Part shown: piece by piece, positions 18,510 to 27,518 of the stretch | How positions within the stretch are numbered: position 1 is the stretch's first letter | Layout of the letters: the number at the start of each line of letters is the position of its first letter | Assembly (NCBI RefSeq): GCF_000425945.1 | Contig: NZ_AUEK01000006.1 | Coordinates: 1 to 64,000, forward strand | DNA length: 64,000 nt | Direction of reading: 5' to 3' | DNA from: Candidatus Solirubrobacter pratensis | GTDB taxonomy: Bacteria > Actinomycetota > Thermoleophilia > Solirubrobacterales > Solirubrobacteraceae | Notes under the pieces: generated by a model | Told to the model about the DNA's origin: nothing | Database searches by the model: none | The model's input: only the letters and a program-made list of their open reading frames with translations | Made by a program: the position numbers and the translations under genes

Positions 18510-19476
18510 GCAGGTGCTGGAGCGCGGCGAGGGCCTGACCGAGGCGCAGGTCCTCGAGGTCCTGCGCCTCCCCGACGAGGCGGTCGACGACGCCCTCGCG
18601 CTCGCCCACGAGGTGCGGATGCGCTGGTGCGGCCCCGAGGTCGAGGTCGAGGGCATCATCTCGCTCAAGACCGGCGGCTGCCCCGAGGACTGCCACTTCT
18701 GCTCGCAGTCCGGGCGCTTCGAGACGCCGGTGCGCTCGGTCCGGCTCGACGTCCCGGCGCTCGTCGAGGCCGCGCGCGAGACGGCGGCGACCGGCGCGAC
18801 CGAGTTCTGCATCGTCGCCGCCGTGCGCGGCCCGGACGAGCGCCTGATGGCGCAGGTCCGCGAGGGCGTGAAGGCGATCACCGACGCGGTCGAGATCAAC
18901 GTCGCCTGCTCGCTCGGCATCCTCACCCGCGAGCAGGGCGAGGAGCTCGCCGAGCTCGGCGTCCACCGCTACAACCACAACCTCGAGACCGCGCGCTCGC
19001 ACTTCGGCAACGTCGTGACGACACACACGTGGGAGGAGCGCTTCCAGACGCTGCAGCTCGTGCGCGAGCTGGGCATGGAGGTCTGCTGCGGCGGCATCAT
19101 CGGCATGGGCGAGACGCTCGAGCAGCGCGCCGAGCTGGCCGTGCAGTTCGCCGCGCTCGATCCCGACGAGGTGCCGCTGAACTTCCTCGACCCGCGCCCG
19201 GGCACCCCGTTCGCGGACCTCGAGCCGGTCCCCGCGACCGACGCGCTGCGCACGATCGCCGCCTTCCGCCTCGCGCTCCCGCGCACGATCCTGCGCTTCG
19301 CCGGCGGGCGCGAGCTCACGCTCGGCGACCTCGGCGCGCGCCAGGGGATGACCGGCGGGATCAACGCGATGATCGTCGGCAACTACCTCACCACGCTCGG
19401 CCGCGACCCGCAGGAGGACCTCGACCTGCTGGCGGAGCTGTCGATGCCGGTCAAGGAGCTCTCGAAGTCGCTGTGA
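18484..19476 (+). CDS. bioB: Biotin synthase (BioB)
   Basis: A 330-residue radical-SAM enzyme that inserts sulfur into dethiobiotin. The SAM-cluster Cys triad is C66, C70 and C73 in [10 protein letters not shown]. Other family blocks are [56 protein letters not shown] and [17 protein letters not shown]. The stop overlaps the start of bsaP by 4 bases. The pairing with BsaP fits the actinobacterial class of biotin synthase that needs this small helper. Confidence 0.97.
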   Translation: MSILEIAREQVLERGEGLTEAQVLEVLRLPDEAVDDALALAHEVRMRWCGPEVEVEGIISLKTGGCPEDCHFCSQSGRFETPVRSVRLDVPALVEAARETAATGATEFCIVAAVRGPDERLMAQVREGVKAITDAVEINVACSLGILTREQGEELAELGVHRYNHNLETARSHFGNVVTTHTWEERFQTLQLVRELGMEVCCGGIIGMGETLEQRAELAVQFAALDPDEVPLNFLDPRPGTPFADLEPVPATDALRTIAAFRLALPRTILRFAGGRELTLGDLGARQGMTGGINAMIVGNYLTTLGRDPQEDLDLLAELSMPVKELSKSL

Positions 19477-19658
19477 TCACGGAGGCGGAGCGGACGGCGC
19501 TGGCGCCGTACTGCAGCGGCTGCGGCAAGCCCGGCGGCGATCACGCCGGCTGCCGCAGGATCACCGACCCACCGCGCTTCTGCGTGAGCTGCGGGCGCAA
19601 GCTCGCCGTGCAGGTCCTGCCGACGGGCTACACGGCGACGTGCGTTCGCTGCGGCTAG
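19473..19658 (+). CDS. bsaP: Biotin synthase auxiliary protein (BsaP)
   Basis: A 61-residue Cys-rich protein starting at GTG 19473, overlapping the bioB stop. Cysteines are at 14, 17, 27, 37, 40, 57 and 60. The core [20 protein letters not shown] followed by C-x2-C matches the small protein found next to bioB in mycobacteria and relatives and described as an iron-sulfur auxiliary factor needed by their biotin synthase. It is too short to be found by casual annotation and is often missed. The extra N-terminal Cys set (CSGCG...C) could bind a second metal site. Confidence 0.85.
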   Translation: MITEAERTALAPYCSGCGKPGGDHAGCRRITDPPRFCVSCGRKLAVQVLPTGYTATCVRCG

Positions 19659-20761
19659 CGCTCGACGAGCTGCGCGACGCGGGGCTGTACCGCGAGTTGC
19701 GCACCGTCGAGAGCGCGCAGGGGCCGCGCGTGCGGCTCGACGGCCGCGACGTGCTGCTGCTGTGCTCGAACGACTACCTGGGACTGGCGGGCGATCCGCG
19801 GCTCCGGGCCGCCGCGGCGGAGGCCGCCGAGCGCTGGGGCGCGGGCGCCAGCGCGTCGCGGCTGATCAGCGGCACCATGACGCCCCATCTCGAGCTGGAG
19901 CGGCGGCTCGCCGAGGTGAAGGGCACCGAGGCCGCCGTCCTGTTCGGCTCCGGCTACCTGGCCAACACGGGCGTGATCTCGGCGCTCGCCGGCCCCGGCG
20001 AGATCGTGGTCTCCCACGCGCGCAACCACGCGTCGATCATCGACGGCTGCCGGCTCGCGCGGGCCGAGACGAAGGTCTACGCCGACCTGGACGAGCTCGC
20101 CCATGCCCTCGAGGACCGGCGTCCCGCGACCGTGGTCACCGACGCCGTCTTCAGCATGGACGGCGACGTCGCGCCGTTGACGGAGATCGTCGAGCTCGCG
20201 CGCCGCCACGGCGCCCGGGTGGTCGTCGACGAGGCCCATGCGACGGGCGTGATCGGCCCCGAGGGCCGCGGGCTCGTGCACGCGCTCGGCCTTCAGCGCG
20301 AGGTGATCGCGATCGGCACGCTCGGCAAGGCGCTGGGCAGCTACGGGGCGTTCGCGGCCTGCGACGGCGACACCGCCGACTTCCTCGTGAACCGCGCGCG
20401 CACGTTCATCTACTCGACCGCGCTGCCGCCGCCGTCGGTCGGCGCCGCGCTGAAGGCGCTCGAGCTGATGGATCGCGAGCTGGTCGGCCGCCTGCACGCG
20501 AACGCGCGCGTGCTCCGCGAGGCGCTGGGCGCCGAGGCCAGCGACATGCCGATCGTGCCGTTGCTCGCCGGCGATCCCGAGATGGCGCTGGCCCGCTGCG
20601 CCGAGGCGCTCGACCGCGGCGTCTTCGTGCAGGCGATCCGGCCGCCGACCGTCGCGCCCGGCACGTCACGGCTCAGAGCCGTGGCGACCGCCGCTCACAC
20701 CGAGACCGAGCTGCGCGAAGCGGCGAGGTCGATCTCCACGTGCGGCGCCGTGCACGGCTGA
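19640..20761 (+). CDS. bioF: 8-amino-7-oxononanoate synthase (BioF)
   Basis: A 373-residue PLP enzyme that condenses pimeloyl-CoA (or -ACP) with alanine. Motifs are CSNDYLGLAGDPRL, GAGASASRLISGTM, DAVFSMDGDVAPL, VVDEAHATGVIGPEGRG (Asp/His binding PLP) and the catalytic Lys in GTLGKALGSYG. GTG 19640 lies within bsaP, giving a 19-base overlap. It ends the operon; bioC/bioH-type early genes are absent from the window. Its last 67 bases overlap the end of the convergent C45 gene. Confidence 0.96.
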   Translation: MRSLRLALDELRDAGLYRELRTVESAQGPRVRLDGRDVLLLCSNDYLGLAGDPRLRAAAAEAAERWGAGASASRLISGTMTPHLELERRLAEVKGTEAAVLFGSGYLANTGVISALAGPGEIVVSHARNHASIIDGCRLARAETKVYADLDELAHALEDRRPATVVTDAVFSMDGDVAPLTEIVELARRHGARVVVDEAHATGVIGPEGRGLVHALGLQREVIAIGTLGKALGSYGAFAACDGDTADFLVNRARTFIYSTALPPPSVGAALKALELMDRELVGRLHANARVLREALGAEASDMPIVPLLAGDPEMALARCAEALDRGVFVQAIRPPTVAPGTSRLRAVATAAHTETELREAARSISTCGAVHG

Positions 20762-21666
20762 CCCGCGGCGACGTGCAGCCGCCGCGCGGCGAGGTCCATG
20801 ATCACGGAGGCGAGCGTCGCGGTCCGCTCCGCCCACGGCTCGGACTCGTCGACGTGGCGGCAGACGCCGTTCGGATGTCCTTCGTGCGAGCGCAGCGCGT
20901 CGAGCAGCGGCAGCCGCCGGATCGCGTCCAGCCGCGCCTCGGTGCTCGAGGACTCCTCCAGCCCGACGTCGCGGCCCGCCGGCGGCGGCTCGAGGAAGTG
21001 GTTGGTGTGCGCGCCGGTGCTCCCGCGCAGCACGTTCGGGCCGCCGGGCGAGAGCTCGACGGTCGCGACGTCGCCCGGCGTCGCCACGGTCACCGCCGAT
21101 GACGCGCTGACGCGCGCGGAGGTGAGCAGCGCGACCGCCTCGTCCACCGACCGGCAGGCCAGCACGCGCCGCAGCAGGAGGTGGATCGGGACGCCGTCCA
21201 GGCCGCCGTCCTCGCTGGAGATGAGCAGGTTCAGGCACACGCCCAGGCCGGCGTCGTTGAGCCCGATCTTGGCGAGCATGCCGGCTTCAGTCACCGTCGC
21301 GAACCAGCGGCCGCGCTCGTGCACGACCCACACCAGCGTCGAGTCCTGCAGGTCCGGATGCCAATCCCAGTTCTGCGCCAGCAGCCCGCCGGCGCCGACC
21401 ACGGAGCACTCGTCGGCGGAGGCGATCAGCTCGGTGCGCGCGTTGACCGCCAGCAGCTCGCGGCAGTCGACGCCGGCGCCCGCCGCGATCCCCGCGATCT
21501 CCTCGTGCTCGTCGTCGGACGCCCGCACGCGCCCGCCGGCCGAGAGATCGCACAGCCGCCGGTAGACCTCGATGGTGCGGCGCACGTGCTCCGCCTGCGC
21601 GCGGCCGAGCCCCTCGCCGCGGGCTCGCGGCGTGGACTCATGCGACACATGGACGTCGAGCGTCAT
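20695..21666 (-). CDS. C45-family autoproteolytic acyltransferase/peptidase
   Basis: A 323-residue Ntn-hydrolase of the acyl-CoA:6-aminopenicillanate acyltransferase (AAT, peptidase C45) type. C87 in ADECSVVG is the predicted autoprocessing site and N-terminal nucleophile, followed by the family block LLAQNWDWHPDLQ. HTNHFLEPP and GHPNGVCRHVDES are the later conserved regions. Members transfer or hydrolyse acyl groups on amines. The ATG overlaps the deacetylase stop (ATGA), and the acyl-CoA ligase is first in the same operon, so a linked acyl-activation and acyl-transfer role is inferred. The substrate is unknown. Confidence 0.8.
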   Translation of the reverse strand: MTLDVHVSHESTPRARGEGLGRAQAEHVRRTIEVYRRLCDLSAGGRVRASDDEHEEIAGIAAGAGVDCRELLAVNARTELIASADECSVVGAGGLLAQNWDWHPDLQDSTLVWVVHERGRWFATVTEAGMLAKIGLNDAGLGVCLNLLISSEDGGLDGVPIHLLLRRVLACRSVDEAVALLTSARVSASSAVTVATPGDVATVELSPGGPNVLRGSTGAHTNHFLEPPPAGRDVGLEESSSTEARLDAIRRLPLLDALRSHEGHPNGVCRHVDESEPWAERTATLASVIMDLAARRLHVAAGQPCTAPHVEIDLAASRSSVSV

Positions 21667-22454
21667 CCCGTCACCCAGCGTTGCACGTCGGCATGCGGAG
21701 CGAACCACACGACCCCGCGCTCGCGCATCTCGGCGATCAGCCGATCCAGCAGCGCCGCGCGATGCCCGCGCCCGATCACCTCCGGATGCATCGTGAACGT
21801 GATGTGGCGGCGCTCCTCCAGCGCGCTCTCGAACTCGGCCAGCCATGTGGCGAGGAAGTCCTCCGGCGCCGTGAACGCGTCGCCGCGCCCCGGGCGCCAG
21901 TGCAGATGCGGCCAGTCGTCCAGGCTCCAGTGCACGGGCAGCTCGAGGATGCGCAGGTCCTCGTAGGCCTCCACGTACGGGCGGTCGTCGCCCATGCACG
22001 AGCTGTCATAGGCGAAGCCGTGCTCGACCAGCAGCGCGAACGTCTCCGGCGTCAGCTCCCACGAGGGTGAGCGGTAGCCCGCCGGCGTGACGCCGAGGTT
22101 GGCGTCGAGGGCCTCCAGCCCGCGCTCGATCTCCTCGCGCTGCGCCGCCGCGTCGATCTGGTCGCTCTGCAGGTGCAGGTGGCCGTGGTGGCCGATCTCG
22201 TGGCCGGCGTCGGCCACCGCGCGCAGGGCGTCGCGGTGTCGCTCGGCGGTGTCGCCCGGCACGTAGAACGTGCCCTTCACGTCCGCGCGCTCGAGGATCG
22301 CCAGGATGCGCGGTAGCCCGCGCACGACGCCGTAGCGGCCCTCGCTGAGCGTGCTCAGCTGCCGGGCGCCCTCCGGCAGCCAGCCGGACTCGGCGTCGAC
22401 GTCGAACGTGAGCGAGACGGCGACGTCGGCGCCGCCCGGCCAGCCGGCCCTCAT
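21663..22454 (-). CDS. Polysaccharide deacetylase (NodB/CE4) family protein
   Basis: A 263-residue protein of the PuuE-like branch of CE4 deacetylases. SLTFDVDAESGW carries the first Asp; FYVPGDTAERH, EIGHHGHLHL (metal HxxxH), YRSPSWELTP and FTMHPEVIGR follow. No signal peptide is present, so it acts in the cytoplasm, which argues against a cell-wall polysaccharide substrate and for a small amide, as in allantoinase-like members. It overlaps both operon partners by 4 bases. Confidence 0.85.
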   Translation of the reverse strand: MRAGWPGGADVAVSLTFDVDAESGWLPEGARQLSTLSEGRYGVVRGLPRILAILERADVKGTFYVPGDTAERHRDALRAVADAGHEIGHHGHLHLQSDQIDAAAQREEIERGLEALDANLGVTPAGYRSPSWELTPETFALLVEHGFAYDSSCMGDDRPYVEAYEDLRILELPVHWSLDDWPHLHWRPGRGDAFTAPEDFLATWLAEFESALEERRHITFTMHPEVIGRGHRAALLDRLIAEMRERGVVWFAPHADVQRWVTG

Positions 22455-23824
22455 CCGAGCTGCTTCTTCGTGACCTTGCCGAGCGCGTTGCGCGGCAGCT
22501 CGTCGAGGTAGCGCACCTCGCGCGGGCGCTTGTGCGGAGCCAGCAGGCGCGCGACGTGGTCGGCGAGCTCCTGCTCGCTCGGGCGCTCGCCCTCGACCAC
22601 GACCCAGGCGACGATGCGCTCGCCGAGGTCGGGGTCGGGCTCGCCCATCACCGCCGACTCGACCACCGCGGGATGCTCGTTGAGCGCGTTCTCGATCTCC
22701 CCCGCGCCGATCTTGTAGCCGCCGCTCTTGATCAGGTCGGTCGCACGGCGCCCGACGATCCGGATGTAGCCGTCCTCGGCGCGGGTGGCGACGTCGCCCG
22801 TCTTGAACCAGCCGTCCACGAACGCCTCCTCGGTCACGTCGGGGCGGTTGAGGTACTCGAGGAAGAGGTTCGGGCCGCGCACGTGGATCTCGCCGACCGT
22901 CTCGTCGTCGGAGACGTCCAGCACCGCGCCGTCGTCGTCGACGAGGCGCAGCTCGACGCCCGCCAGCGGCGGCCCGACGGTGCCGGGGCGGCGCTCGCCG
23001 TCGGCGCGGATCGCCGTGTTCATCAGCGTCTCGCTCATGCCGTAGCGCTCGGCGATCCGCAGCCCCGTGCACGCCTCGATGCGCGCGTGGTCGGCGGCCG
23101 GCAGCGCCGCCGATCCCGAGACGAGCAGCCGTGCCGAGCCGACCGCGCGCGCCAGCGCCTCGTCGCGCTCGAGGTCGGCCGCGAGCCGGTGGTACATCGT
23201 CGGCACGCCGAACAGCATCGTGGCGCGGGCGGAGAGCGCCTCTGCGGCGGCCTCGGAGGAGAAGCGCCCGAGGTGCCATGCGGCGCCGCCACGGCGCAGC
23301 GGCCCGAGCGTGCCGAGGACGAGCCCGTGAACGTGGTAGAGCGGCAGGCCGTGGGCGACGACGTCCTCGCCCGTCCACGCCCACGCGTCGGCGAGCCCGT
23401 CGAGCGTCGCGGCGAGCGCGCGCCGCGGCAGCACGACGCCCTTGGGCGGCCCCGTCGTCCCCGACGTGTAGACGATCAGCGCCGGCGTCTCGCCTCCCGG
23501 CTCGGCCGGCCAGTCGCCGCTCGCGCCGAGGTCGACGTCGTCGAGCACGAGATCCGGCGCGCTGTCGCCCATGACGTGCTCGAGCTCGCGCTCGCCGGCC
23601 TTGGGGTTGATCGGCACGATCGGCACGCCCGCGGCGAGCGCGCCGACCACGGCGACGCAGGTCTCCAGCGAGGGCGTGGCCGTGACGGCGACGCGCCGCA
23701 TGCCGGCGATCCGCTCGGCGACCGCTCCGGCGGCGGCGTGCAGCCGCTCGTAGGAGAGCGCCCGGTCGCCGACGCGGACGGCTTCGCGGTCGTCGGGCCG
23801 GTCCAATCCCTCGAGCAGGTTCAC
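22451..23824 (-). CDS. Acyl-CoA synthetase (malonyl-CoA synthetase-like)
   Basis: A 457-residue ANL-superfamily ligase. The P-loop-like YTSGTTGPPKGVVLP, ERYGMSETLMNT, GWFKTGDVATR and the catalytic Lys near the end (PRNALGKVTKKQ) are present. The pattern LPLYHVHGL and small size resemble MatB malonyl/methylmalonyl-CoA synthetases. I chose GTG 23824 (product begins NLLEGLDRPDD); a GTG at 23845 is an in-frame alternative. It is first in the ligase-deacetylase-C45 operon. Confidence 0.85.
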   Translation of the reverse strand: MNLLEGLDRPDDREAVRVGDRALSYERLHAAAGAVAERIAGMRRVAVTATPSLETCVAVVGALAAGVPIVPINPKAGERELEHVMGDSAPDLVLDDVDLGASGDWPAEPGGETPALIVYTSGTTGPPKGVVLPRRALAATLDGLADAWAWTGEDVVAHGLPLYHVHGLVLGTLGPLRRGGAAWHLGRFSSEAAAEALSARATMLFGVPTMYHRLAADLERDEALARAVGSARLLVSGSAALPAADHARIEACTGLRIAERYGMSETLMNTAIRADGERRPGTVGPPLAGVELRLVDDDGAVLDVSDDETVGEIHVRGPNLFLEYLNRPDVTEEAFVDGWFKTGDVATRAEDGYIRIVGRRATDLIKSGGYKIGAGEIENALNEHPAVVESAVMGEPDPDLGERIVAWVVVEGERPSEQELADHVARLLAPHKRPREVRYLDELPRNALGKVTKKQLG

Positions 23825-23834
23825 GGGTCCAGTT

Positions 23835-24112
23835 CTACACCCCACGGCCGGGGACCATCAGCTCGCCGGGAGGCCGGCAGGGCTTAGCCCGGCGCATGGC
23901 CCGCGAGGCCGGCTTCGCCCGGCGCGTGGCGAGCGCGGGGCCGGCGAGCGCGAGCGCCCCGCCGGCGACCGACGCGGCCGAGGGCAGCTCGCCGAGCCAG
24001 ACGAGCGCGACCGCGAGCAGCGGCTCGGCGCCGGCGTGGGCGACCGCGCGCGGCAGCGTGCCGCCGAGCGGCAGGATCAGCAGCGTTCCCGCCCACATCG
24101 CGTAGGTCACGC
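23835..24112 (-). pseudogene. Remnant of a DMT/EamA transporter with internal deletion
   Basis: Minus-strand frame encodes VTYAMWAGTLLILPLGG, which is the end of one EamA repeat, then jumps directly to EPLLAVALVWLGELPSAASV and GGALALAGPAL, the last two helices of the second repeat. The intervening helices are missing. No start signal is present. It lies immediately upstream of the acyl-CoA ligase gene. Confidence 0.6.
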
Positions 24113-24151
24113 GAACATCTTCGACGTCGCGTCCGCGGCAGAATGGCGCGC

Positions 24152-24289
24152 GGTGCAACAACCAACGACGCCGGAGGATTTCCCGCGCTGACATCGCTCG
24201 GCCAGTTCCTGCTCAAGGATCTCGTCCTGCTGGGGGCGTCCGTGTGGACGCTGAGCGACTCATCACGCGCCGCCGAGCGCCGTCGGTGA
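24152..24289 (+). pseudogene. C-terminal remnant of a DUF417 (YkgB-like) membrane protein
   Basis: The plus-strand frame ending with TGA at 24287-24289 encodes GGFPALTSLGQFLLKDLVLL and GASVWTLSDSSRAAE, the typical end of YkgB/DUF417 proteins (GRFLLKDLVLLGAAxWT). The first ~150 residues of the family are absent. It lies back-to-back with the transporter remnant. The rest of the gap to the TetR gene (24290-24500) shows nothing. Confidence 0.6.
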
Positions 24290-24500
24290 CCTCGCCGCGC
24301 CCGACGTTGCAACGAGCCGGGAGGCTGCGCGAGGCAATCCGTCGCGGAGCTGAGCTGCCGGTTGCCGCGGATGGCGTTGGGTTCGTTCGAAGGCGGCGAG
24401 GCTCGGCGCCGAGCCGGTAGTGCGGCCGAGCTTGGCGTCGGGGGCAAAGAAGGCTCACGTCGGCGCCTCGCCGAGCAGCTTGGCGGCGGTGAGAACGCCG

Positions 24501-25148
24501 CTATCCGCTAGTTCGCTCGCTGGCCTCGATCGCAAGCAATTCGACGTGGTCGATCGCCGCACCAAGCGCGGCTTCAAGAGCGCGCGCGTCTCGATGCGCC
24601 TGCGTGAGTAGATACCCGCCCTGCGCAGCAGCGAGCAGCGAGTAGGCGAGTGCGTCAGGGTCCGCGTCAGGACCGAGGTCGCCGCGTCGTTGCATTGCCA
24701 GCAAGCCTCGACGCAACAAGGCCTCCCAGCGCTCAAAGCCGGCTGCGAAGTCCGCTCGTAGCTCGGCGTCTGACTCCACCAGCTCGGCGGCGAGCGAGCC
24801 GAGCCGGCAGCCCCCCTGGAAATTCTGCGCGCGTTGCTGCTCGACGATCCGCTGCGCCCACGCGCGCAGCGCCGCGATGCTGTCCAGATTCCCGATGGCC
24901 GGGTCGTGGTGGTCAGCCATGACAGCGTCGGCCTGGTGAGCGATGACGGCACGGATGAGGCTCCGCTTGTCGGCGAAATAGTGCGACATCTGCGAGCCAC
25001 TGGCTTTGGCCGCCTTGCGGACGTCCTCGAAGCTCGTGTTCGCGGCGCCGTTCTCGTACATCAGCCGAGCCGCCGCGTCGATAATCCGAGCGCGCGTCGC
25101 ACGACCCTTCACGGTCAACCGCGAGTTCGATGACGCGGCGCGGGCCAT
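24501..25148 (-). CDS. TetR-family transcriptional regulator
   Basis: A 215-residue repressor. The N-terminal HTH spans residues ~17-63 (RARIIDAAARLMYENG, TSFEDVRKAAKASGSQMSHY, FADKRSLIRAVI). The ligand domain includes QGGCRLGSLAAELVESD, which resembles the YxiB/AcnR-like group that senses thiol-reactive or aromatic compounds. Its target is unclear: the adjacent transporter/DUF417 genes are decayed, so it may have outlived its regulon. Confidence 0.9.
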   Translation of the reverse strand: MARAASSNSRLTVKGRATRARIIDAAARLMYENGAANTSFEDVRKAAKASGSQMSHYFADKRSLIRAVIAHQADAVMADHHDPAIGNLDSIAALRAWAQRIVEQQRAQNFQGGCRLGSLAAELVESDAELRADFAAGFERWEALLRRGLLAMQRRGDLGPDADPDALAYSLLAAAQGGYLLTQAHRDARALEAALGAAIDHVELLAIEASERTSG

Positions 25149-25611
25149 GTGACGCAGCGTATCGACGTTCGCGGCACAGTCTGGCCCCCAAACGCCTCTG
25201 CGAGACGTCGGCCTCAGGCGGACATTTGCGCGGCCCCGCCCACCGGGGCCGCGTCTGCCTCACGCACGCTCTGGGCTCATATGGAGGGGCGTCTGTCAAG
25301 CGGCAGGGTTGACCGGCGGTCGGGCCGCTTGATCTAGCGTGAGGTGTGGAGCGCAGGGGCGGTTCCCGGAGCGGCACGAGCTGAAGGTCCGGCGTGTTCG
25401 ACCGATCTGGTCAGGCTCATATGCGAGGGCTGGTTACCTCAAGGCCCTTGTTCGTCGCTGGGCTCGCATCCTAAGATCGGGCGCCGCCCGTGCCAGAGCC
25501 GGGTTGCCCATAGCCCTTGTGCGCGGGCCCGCGGATGGCGACGTGGCGGCCTTCGTTGTGTTCGTGCGCGCTCCGGCATCCGCCGGCGCGTCGGGGTTGT
25601 CGTTGGTGGTG
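25149..25611. other. Non-coding stretch between TetR gene and IS remnant
   Basis: About 460 bases with no supportable gene. It may include the non-coding end of the IS110-type element that follows, but I found no terminal repeats. Confidence 0.4.
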
Positions 25612-25745
25612 TCAGTCCAGGGTGGCGGCCTCCCAGCAGAACGCGGCGAGCTCGCGCGCGCAGGCGATCGCGACGGTCCCGGGTCGGCTTGCCGCGGCTT
25701 GTTGCCGTGTCGTGACTTGCTCTTGGGTGTGGGCCCCTAGCCCAG
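25612..25745 (-). mobile_element. IS110-type transposase C-terminal remnant
   Basis: The minus-strand frame ends TVAIACARELAAFCWEAATLD and stop. The ARELAxxxW ending is what I know from the C-terminus of actinobacterial IS110-family transposases. Only about 45 codons are left, with no DEDD catalytic part. Assignment rests on this short motif. Confidence 0.4.
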
Positions 25746-25783
25746 GGGCGGGTTCCTCGCGACCAGCAGCCTCGCGGGGGCGG

Positions 25784-26164
25784 TTAGGCGCCCGGAGCGA
25801 TCGCACAGGCTGCGACACAGACCCAGGTGCCCTCACGCTTCTGGTACGTGTCCGTGTACAGAGCTTCTTGCTCCACTCCATCGGCGAGCGTGGTGTATGT
25901 GCTGCGGCCGTGGATCAGAGCAACGTCACTGAGGATGCGGATGTTGACGTCGTGCACAGCGAGATCCTTGAAGGGGCGCGGCTTAGCGATGTAGTCGAGG
26001 AACTCGGCACGGTTGCGGGTGACGCCCGGAAGCTGCACGATGAAGTCTTCGGCGAGGAACTCGCTGAAGCGCTTGACATCGTTGAACTGGTCGGAGTGGA
26101 TGTAGTCATTGTTGAGCCGCTCGAGGATCGCCAGATCTTCGGTGGACTGCTTGCTGTCATTCAT
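25784..26164 (-). CDS. NTF2-like (SnoaL-type) protein
   Basis: A 126-residue single-domain protein of the NTF2-like fold, DUF4440-like: LERLNNDYIHSDQFNDVKRF, FLAEDFIVQLPG, NIRILSDVALIHGRSTY and TDTYQKREGTWVCVAACA. The ATG at 26164 has AGAAGGAA upstream and is preferred over the longer frame, whose N-terminus is low complexity. Such proteins are isomerases, cyclases or binding proteins. It is divergent from the quinone oxidoreductase gene and has lower GC than its neighbours, which suggests transfer. Confidence 0.82.
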   Translation of the reverse strand: MNDSKQSTEDLAILERLNNDYIHSDQFNDVKRFSEFLAEDFIVQLPGVTRNRAEFLDYIAKPRPFKDLAVHDVNIRILSDVALIHGRSTYTTLADGVEQEALYTDTYQKREGTWVCVAACAIAPGA

Positions 26165-26381
26165 CTTCTTGTTCCTTCTCTGTGGGGTTCGGCGCGTGAT
26201 CGTACAAGAATGGGCTGCTGCTACCCACATGCTATCGCCGTTGTCCCTGCTTGGATCGCCCGAAGACATGGGCTAAGATCGGCACAGCTCGGGCAACCTT
26301 GTACGACGCCGCCGATCATTTGCTTGGGTATCGTTGGCCCAGTTGGCCGAAGGGCGAGAACTCGACACCGGGAGGTCCCGG

Positions 26382-27299
26382 ATGAAGGCGATTGTGGTGA
26401 CGGACGAGGCTGCGGGAAGGGCCGGGATGACGCTGGTGGAGCGGCCCGAGCCGCCCGCAGCGATAAACGACGTCGTCGTTCAGGTTCATGCGTCGGGATT
26501 CGTCCCGACTGAGATGGCGTGGCCCTCGACCTGGACCGATCGCCGCGACCGTGACCGGACACCGTCGATCCCTGGGCACGAGCTGGCCGGAGTGGTCACC
26601 GCCCTCGGGTACGGCACGACGGGGGTGTCGGTGGGCCAGCGGGTGCTCGGCCTCGCGGACTGGCATCGCGACGGCACCTTGGCGGAGTATGTCGCGATCG
26701 AGGCACGCAACCTCGCGCCGCTGCCGGGCGACGTCGACTTCACCGTGGGCGCGAGCCTGCCGATCTCGGGCCTGACCGCGTGGCAGGGACTGTTCGACCA
26801 CGGCCGCGTCCAGGCGGGGCAGAGCGTCCTCGCGCACGGCGCGGCCGGCGCCGTCGGGACGATGGTGACGCAACTCGCACGTGAGGCCGGCGCCTACGTC
26901 ATCGGCACCGGGCGCGCCGCCGACCGCCAGAAGGCGCTCGACTTCGGCGCGCAGGAGTTCGTCGACCTCGACAACGACGTCCTGGAAGACGTCGGCGGCG
27001 TCGACCTGGTGTTCGACGTCATCGGCGGAGACATCCAGAAGCGGTCCGCAAGCCTGATCCGGGCCGGAGGAACCCTGGTGACCGTCGTAGGGCCGCCCGA
27101 GGCGCGGCCCGCCGACGGCCTGGCAATCGACTTCGTCGTCGAGTCCGATCGTGGCCAACTGAATGAGATCGTCCAGCGAGTGCGGGACGGACGGCTGCGG
27201 ACCAACATCGGCAACGTCGCGACCCTCGACGACGCCGTCGCGGCCCTCAACCCGACCGAGCGGATCACGGGGAAGACGATCATCCGCGTTCGCCCGTAA
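26382..27299 (+). CDS. Quinone oxidoreductase-like zinc-independent alcohol dehydrogenase
   Basis: A 305-residue MDR-superfamily reductase. The GroES-like domain includes PGHELAGVV and GLADWHRDGTLAEYV; the NADPH site is AHGAAGAVGTMVTQLA (A/G-x-G-x-x-G type), then GTGRAADRQKALDFGAQEFVD and DLVFDVIGG. There are no structural-zinc cysteines, which places it with QOR/enoyl-reductase members. ATG 26382 follows GGGAGG. Single gene, with the NTF2-like gene divergent. Confidence 0.92.
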   Translation: MKAIVVTDEAAGRAGMTLVERPEPPAAINDVVVQVHASGFVPTEMAWPSTWTDRRDRDRTPSIPGHELAGVVTALGYGTTGVSVGQRVLGLADWHRDGTLAEYVAIEARNLAPLPGDVDFTVGASLPISGLTAWQGLFDHGRVQAGQSVLAHGAAGAVGTMVTQLAREAGAYVIGTGRAADRQKALDFGAQEFVDLDNDVLEDVGGVDLVFDVIGGDIQKRSASLIRAGGTLVTVVGPPEARPADGLAIDFVVESDRGQLNEIVQRVRDGRLRTNIGNVATLDDAVAALNPTERITGKTIIRVRP

Positions 27300-27518
27300 C
27301 GACTCGGGACGGCGAGCGGTCCTGAGCTCCTCGTGGAGCGCTCCTGCCCGGGTCGACCGCCGAGCGATACCGTCCGCGCGGCGTCCGCTTCCGGCCGCTC
27401 GAACCGCCGCATCCCACGACGGAGATCGCCGTCGGCCGACGCGCCGACGCCGACAGCACGCGACGATCGCCGCGTTTCTGAGGTTTCTGCGGCCCGCTGG
27501 CCCCGCCGCCCACGCGGC

